64,000 bases of DNA. Source: Circinella minor. Taxonomy: Eukaryota; Mucoromycota; Mucoromycetes; Mucorales; Lichtheimiaceae. The notes beneath the pieces are model-generated. The model was not told where the DNA came from. It worked only from the letters and a program-made list of their open reading frames with translations, and did no database searches. Shown in pieces: positions 62,457 through 64,000 of this stretch (position 1 is the first letter of the stretch; the number at the start of each line of letters is the position of its first letter). The stretch covers positions 124,001 through 188,000 of the forward strand of contig JAEPRB010000040.1 of NCBI GenBank assembly GCA_016758965.1, given 5' to 3'. A program made the translations under genes and the position numbers.

Positions 62457-64000
62457 AAACGAAATCAGGATTATCTTACTACAGTGATCTGAATCATTAC
62501 AACAACAATAACCTTATTACCTTATTATTACCATTCACTTTAATTATTATTACTATTATCATTATTCCAAATACTTTTTTATAATTATACTTATTATTTA
62601 TTATTTATTATTACTTCTTTCTTTTTTCTTTATGAAAAAACCACCCACTCAATTATTTCGTTGTACAGCATATTTTTATAACTCACTATATACAAACCTA
62701 TATTAGAAAAAAAAAAGACCCTTTCACTTCCGCTAATACGTTTCTTATAGCAATCCTCTCTCTCTCTACATTACCTTCTAATATTTCCCAATGAACTAAC
62801 AAATTTCCCCCTTTTCCATCTTAACCTCCTTAACCTTTGTTTCATTCTTTTCTTTGTATTAGTATTATCGTTTTATATTCAAAAGAGGGCGTTGATCCTG
62901 GCGCTAAACTCCCTCTAGTCAAATATTATTTTACTCTCTCTATATATATTATACATACATTTGAAATGTTTTTATTGAATCTCTATAACATCACCATGAC
63001 AACCACGGATCACTATGAGAATATATAAATTACATGTGCATATTTAATTAATAAATCCAAGAACACTGTTTGATTGTGTGTTTTCCGCATGATTATGATG
63101 AACAAAGAAAATACTCCATATGTTATATAGTTTACGTACTGTATGTTGTAGTGGTTAAATTTATCATTCTTCTCCTTTTTTTACTCTCATCTATCATTGT
63201 GTTTAAACCACATAAAAGAAATCTTCTCCTTACACTATGAGAACATATATTATGACCTAAATTGTACTATATTGCTGATGATCCACTGTCATAGGAAAAT
63301 ATAAAAAACAATGGTTTTAGTAGTATTTCTTGATGTCTATTGCCAGAACATGAAAATATTTCAAAAGATAGTGAAACCAACATCTGTTACGTATAGTTTT
63401 ATGTCATACATTACTTGTGTGTTCTTGCTACTATATATCACCATAATAAAGTTCCAGTGGCTCCTGCAATTTTTTTCAATTTCTATAAACCTAAACCTAA
63501 ACCTATAGAAATTTGCGTCTTCACAAAAAATAGTTGTCGCTTTCATAAAAATGATTGGCCAAGTGTTCATTTTGTCACTTCGGTCAAGAATATTTGTCCA
63601 TGCTAAGTACTCTTCCAGTCTGCCTTATTTTGCTTTGTCACAGTTAAAGAAAATAAGTTGGGCCATTCAAAAAACTTTTGGCCACTTTAATGAAGTGGGT
63701 CACCCACTTCAAATATTAGACAATAATATGAAATTGAGACATTGTTGTTAAAGTGAGGCACTAATATGGAGATGGGAAACCTGAACTCCAGTCATTTGAG
63801 TATGAGAACAAGTTTCGTCAAAAAATACACAATTACTTTGGTAGTTGATGTCTGTCGCTTTCTAACGAGTGATACGTAATATAGAAACAAAGTTGAATTG
63901 TTTTGATAGTATCTCGTTCTACAGTATTATTGGCTGCTCGTTTTAAAGAGAAAAGTATACTTTTCTCCAATATGTATGCCTACAAGGTTCATTAATGAAA
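62457..64000. other. Intergenic to right edge, possible mobile-element relic
   Basis: No gene is seen in the last 1.5 kb. Near 63483-63514 a CCTAAA repeat is enclosed by a short inverted repeat. Near 63690-63711 there is a 9-bp-arm hairpin (GAAGTGGGT C ACCCACTTC). The stretch 63555-63720 has repeated GGCCA strings that recall eroded Tc1-type ends, but no paired terminus was found. Confidence 0.4.

Overview
The window is a gene-dense, AT-rich stretch of a fungal nuclear genome. An early-diverging fungus (Mucoromycota, probably Mucorales) fits best. The reasons are many short GT-AG introns (about 50-150 nt), fungal-type metabolic genes (class II aldolase, glyoxylate-cycle malate synthase ending in AKL), an ENT, PAK and PPZ set typical of fungi, and a Tc1/mariner-like transposase of the kind expanded in Mucoromycota. 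No bacterial or organellar features are seen. Placement is inferred from protein character only.

Layout. 1-1520 (-): 5' half of ELP3. 1521-6229: intergenic, with two miniature inverted-repeat elements (1853-2290 and 3430-3799). 6230-8341 (+): Ser/Arg-rich protein with SxIP-like motifs. 9074-10542 (+): SLD2-like replication factor with an MluI cell-cycle box upstream. 11293-11759 (+): small unknown three-exon gene, overlapped by an antisense ORF. 11860-13735 (-): equilibrative nucleoside transporter. 16052-19481 (-): CPSF73/Ysh1 pre-mRNA 3'-end endonuclease. 21217-23965 (-): PAK kinase. 24659-25736 (-): Nudix ADP-sugar pyrophosphatase. 26310-27196 (+): coiled-coil protein. 28315-31576 (+): CLIP-170-like CAP-Gly protein. 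32130-34045 (-): PPZ-type phosphatase. 34455-37030 (-): 830-aa unknown helical protein. 37563-37682 (+): U5 snRNA. 38486-42198 (+): M3 oligopeptidase in 20 exons. 43668-44926 (-): fructose-bisphosphate aldolase. 49412-51485 (-): malate synthase. 53538-55093 (+): inorganic pyrophosphatase. 55229-57728: a 2500-bp Tc1/mariner-like transposon with a broken transposase. 60571-62456 (+): G-protein alpha subunit.

The genes form no operon or cluster. Themes recur as neighbours: signalling (PAK, PPZ, G alpha), microtubules (CLIP-170-like, SxIP protein), RNA processing (Ysh1, U5) and central carbon metabolism (aldolase, malate synthase, pyrophosphatase). All exon models come from reading splice sites by eye. 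Every complete multi-exon coding model sums to a multiple of three, and the models recover family motifs across the junctions.

The most notable observations are a near-textbook U5 snRNA, a series of microexons (8, 11, 12, 17, 19 and 21 nt) needed to keep conserved proteins intact, two MITE-like elements with recognisable target-site duplications, and a structurally complete transposon whose transposase has two in-frame TGA codons. I found no CRISPR, plasmid, virus or tRNA gene.
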